Positions 5,628 to 6,654 of a stretch of DNA of 6,654 bases are shown piece after piece. The stretch's first letter is position 1, and the number at the start of each line of letters is the position of its first letter. Position numbers and translations under genes: made by a program. The stretch is from Acetobacter sp. CAG:977 (GTDB lineage: Bacteria > Pseudomonadota > Alphaproteobacteria > CAAGCB01 > CAG-977): assembly GCA_000434295.1 (NCBI GenBank), contig HF994919.1:9890-16543 (forward strand), in the 5' to 3' direction. A model generated the notes under the pieces. The model searched no databases, was not told the DNA's origin, and saw nothing but the letters and a program-made list of their open reading frames with translations.

Positions 5628-6524
5628 ATGCAGGACACTGATCTTATCATACTGAAAAACGGCGATTTTTCAGCGGCGGTTTCTCCTTCGACGGGAGGCT
5701 CTTTGATGTATTGGCGAAAAGGGAATGCCGATTTGATGCGCCCCGCCCTGCCCGAAGCCGTTCGGGAAAAAGCCGCCGATAAAACCGCCATGTTCCCGCT
5801 GGTTCCCTATTCAAACAGAATCCGCGGCGGATACTTTATTTATTGGGGGATTCGACGCAGCGTCCCCAAAAACCATCCCGTCGTTCCCGATCCTTTGCAC
5901 GGAGAAGGATGGCAAACGGCTTGGAACGTTGACGAAACAACGGGAAATCGCGTTACCCTGTCTTTTACCCATAACGGAAAATCCGGCTTTCCTTTTGCGT
6001 ACGCCGCAAAAGAGACTTTTGAATTAAATGAAGACGGGCGTTTGAACGTTACGCTGGAACTGACGAACAAAGGCGGCATCCCCATGCCGTGCGGACTGGG
6101 GGTACACCCGTTCTTTCCCAAAGACGACGATACGTCCGTAACGTTTAAAACAAAAACCGTTTGGGCTCATGAAAGCGCGCCTCCCCGCGAACGCCCGATC
6201 AAAACGCCCCCCGAATGGCAGTTCGACAAAGGATTAAAAATATCGGAACTGGAATTGGATACCTGCTTCGGCGGCTTTGACGGAAACGTCGAAATCGTTT
6301 ATCCCTCAAGAAACAGAAAAATCAATATCGAAGCCAAAAGCGACTTTAACCACGTCGTCGTTTGGAGCCCCGCCGGCGAAAGCTTTTTCTGCGTCGAACC
6401 CGTCACAAACGCCAACGACGCGTTTAATCTGGCTTCCCGCGGCGTCGCGGGAACGGGCATTAAAACGCTTGCTCCCGAAGAAAGCCTGACGGAAACCGTT
6501 TCTTTCTTTGTTTCCCAACTTTAA
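5628..6524 (+). CDS. Aldose 1-epimerase (galactose mutarotase-like) family protein
   Basis: This 298-residue protein has the beta-sandwich aldose-1-epimerase signature. The enzymes interconvert alpha and beta anomers of sugars such as glucose and galactose in the cytoplasm. Motifs in order are PYSNRIRGGYF with R64, LHGEGW with H91, GLGVHPFF with H160, LDTCFGGF with D211 and CVEPVTNANDAFNL with E257. H91 and H160 correspond to the catalytic histidine positions and E257 to the catalytic base; R64 and D211 are the usual sugar-binding positions. Length fits the shorter YphB-like branch rather than canonical ~340-residue GalM, so the natural substrate is uncertain and no gene symbol is given. There is no signal peptide. 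The ATG at 5628 has AGGA 5 bases upstream. The stop lies 16 bases before pyruvate kinase, which suggests a shared transcript and a role in sugar catabolism. Confidence 0.9.
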   Translation: MQDTDLIILKNGDFSAAVSPSTGGSLMYWRKGNADLMRPALPEAVREKAADKTAMFPLVPYSNRIRGGYFIYWGIRRSVPKNHPVVPDPLHGEGWQTAWNVDETTGNRVTLSFTHNGKSGFPFAYAAKETFELNEDGRLNVTLELTNKGGIPMPCGLGVHPFFPKDDDTSVTFKTKTVWAHESAPPRERPIKTPPEWQFDKGLKISELELDTCFGGFDGNVEIVYPSRNRKINIEAKSDFNHVVVWSPAGESFFCVEPVTNANDAFNLASRGVAGTGIKTLAPEESLTETVSFFVSQL

Positions 6525-6540
6525 ACCGCAGGATATAATA

Positions 6541-6654
6541 ATGAAACACGCCAGCTTTACAAAGATTGTTTCCACCCTCGGCCCCGCCTCCAATACAAAA
6601 GAAACCATCCGCGATTTGGCGTTGGCCGGCGTCAGCGTCTTTCGTCTGAACTTC
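6541..6654 (+). CDS. pyk: Pyruvate kinase, N-terminal fragment cut by the window edge
   Basis: The first 38 codons match the N terminus of pyruvate kinase, which converts phosphoenolpyruvate and ADP to pyruvate and ATP at the end of glycolysis. The visible signature is TKIVSTLGPASNTKETIRDL (residues 7-26) followed by AGVSVFRLNF (29-38), the start of the TIM-barrel domain. The arginine in FRLNF corresponds to the conserved substrate-site arginine near the N terminus of the family. The ATG start is preceded by AGGA (6530-6533) with 7-base spacing. The gene continues beyond the window, so domain completeness, allosteric sites and full length cannot be judged. It lies 16 bases after the epimerase gene and is probably cotranscribed with it. 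Confidence 0.93.
   Translation, partial: MKHASFTKIVSTLGPASNTKETIRDLALAGVSVFRLNF

Noticed and set aside
5471..5791. A 106-codon minus-strand frame covering the gap before the epimerase gene
   Set aside because: It overlaps two convincing + strand genes, and its translation has no recognisable features; probably a chance frame.
6534..6539. A perfect TATAAT just before pyk
   Set aside because: Transcription would start inside the pyk coding region, downstream of its ATG, so it cannot serve that start; it is the spacer between AGGA and the ATG.

Overview
The window looks like a compact chromosomal segment of an alphaproteobacterium. This is inferred from the sfsA-map-radC gene cluster, the style of the RadC and Map proteins, and an isolated VirB8-type secretion gene. 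A host-associated uncultured lineage is plausible, but nothing in the sequence fixes the taxon. No RNA genes, insertion sequences, CRISPR arrays or phage genes were seen. Coding density is very high, and the longest gap is about 100 bases.

Layout. At the left edge is the 3' part of a BaiN/YhiN (RdsA-like) flavoprotein on +. It converges on a VirB8-like inner-membrane protein on -, and their stop codons overlap. A 99-base AT-rich divergent spacer with an imperfect inverted repeat follows, then a four-helix membrane protein of unknown function on +. That gene converges, again with overlapping stop codons, on the leftward cluster sfsA-map-radC, which is tightly spaced and probably one operon. 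The spacer upstream of sfsA is divergent and appears to hold overlapping back-to-back promoters. The rightward one drives an unrecognised exported protein with a signal peptide. Next come an aldose-1-epimerase-family gene and, 16 bases later, the first 38 codons of pyruvate kinase, cut by the window edge.

How the genes relate. Epimerase plus pyk suggests a small sugar/glycolysis unit. Map (N-terminal Met removal) and RadC (JAB-domain protein) are housekeeping neighbours of sfsA. The VirB8-like gene has no secretion partners in view. The most notable points are an SfsA-like protein whose PD-(D/E)XK-type motif appears lost, the lone VirB8-like gene, the two shared-stop convergent junctions, and two uncharacterised envelope proteins. 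I found no convincing evidence of a wholly new multi-gene system.
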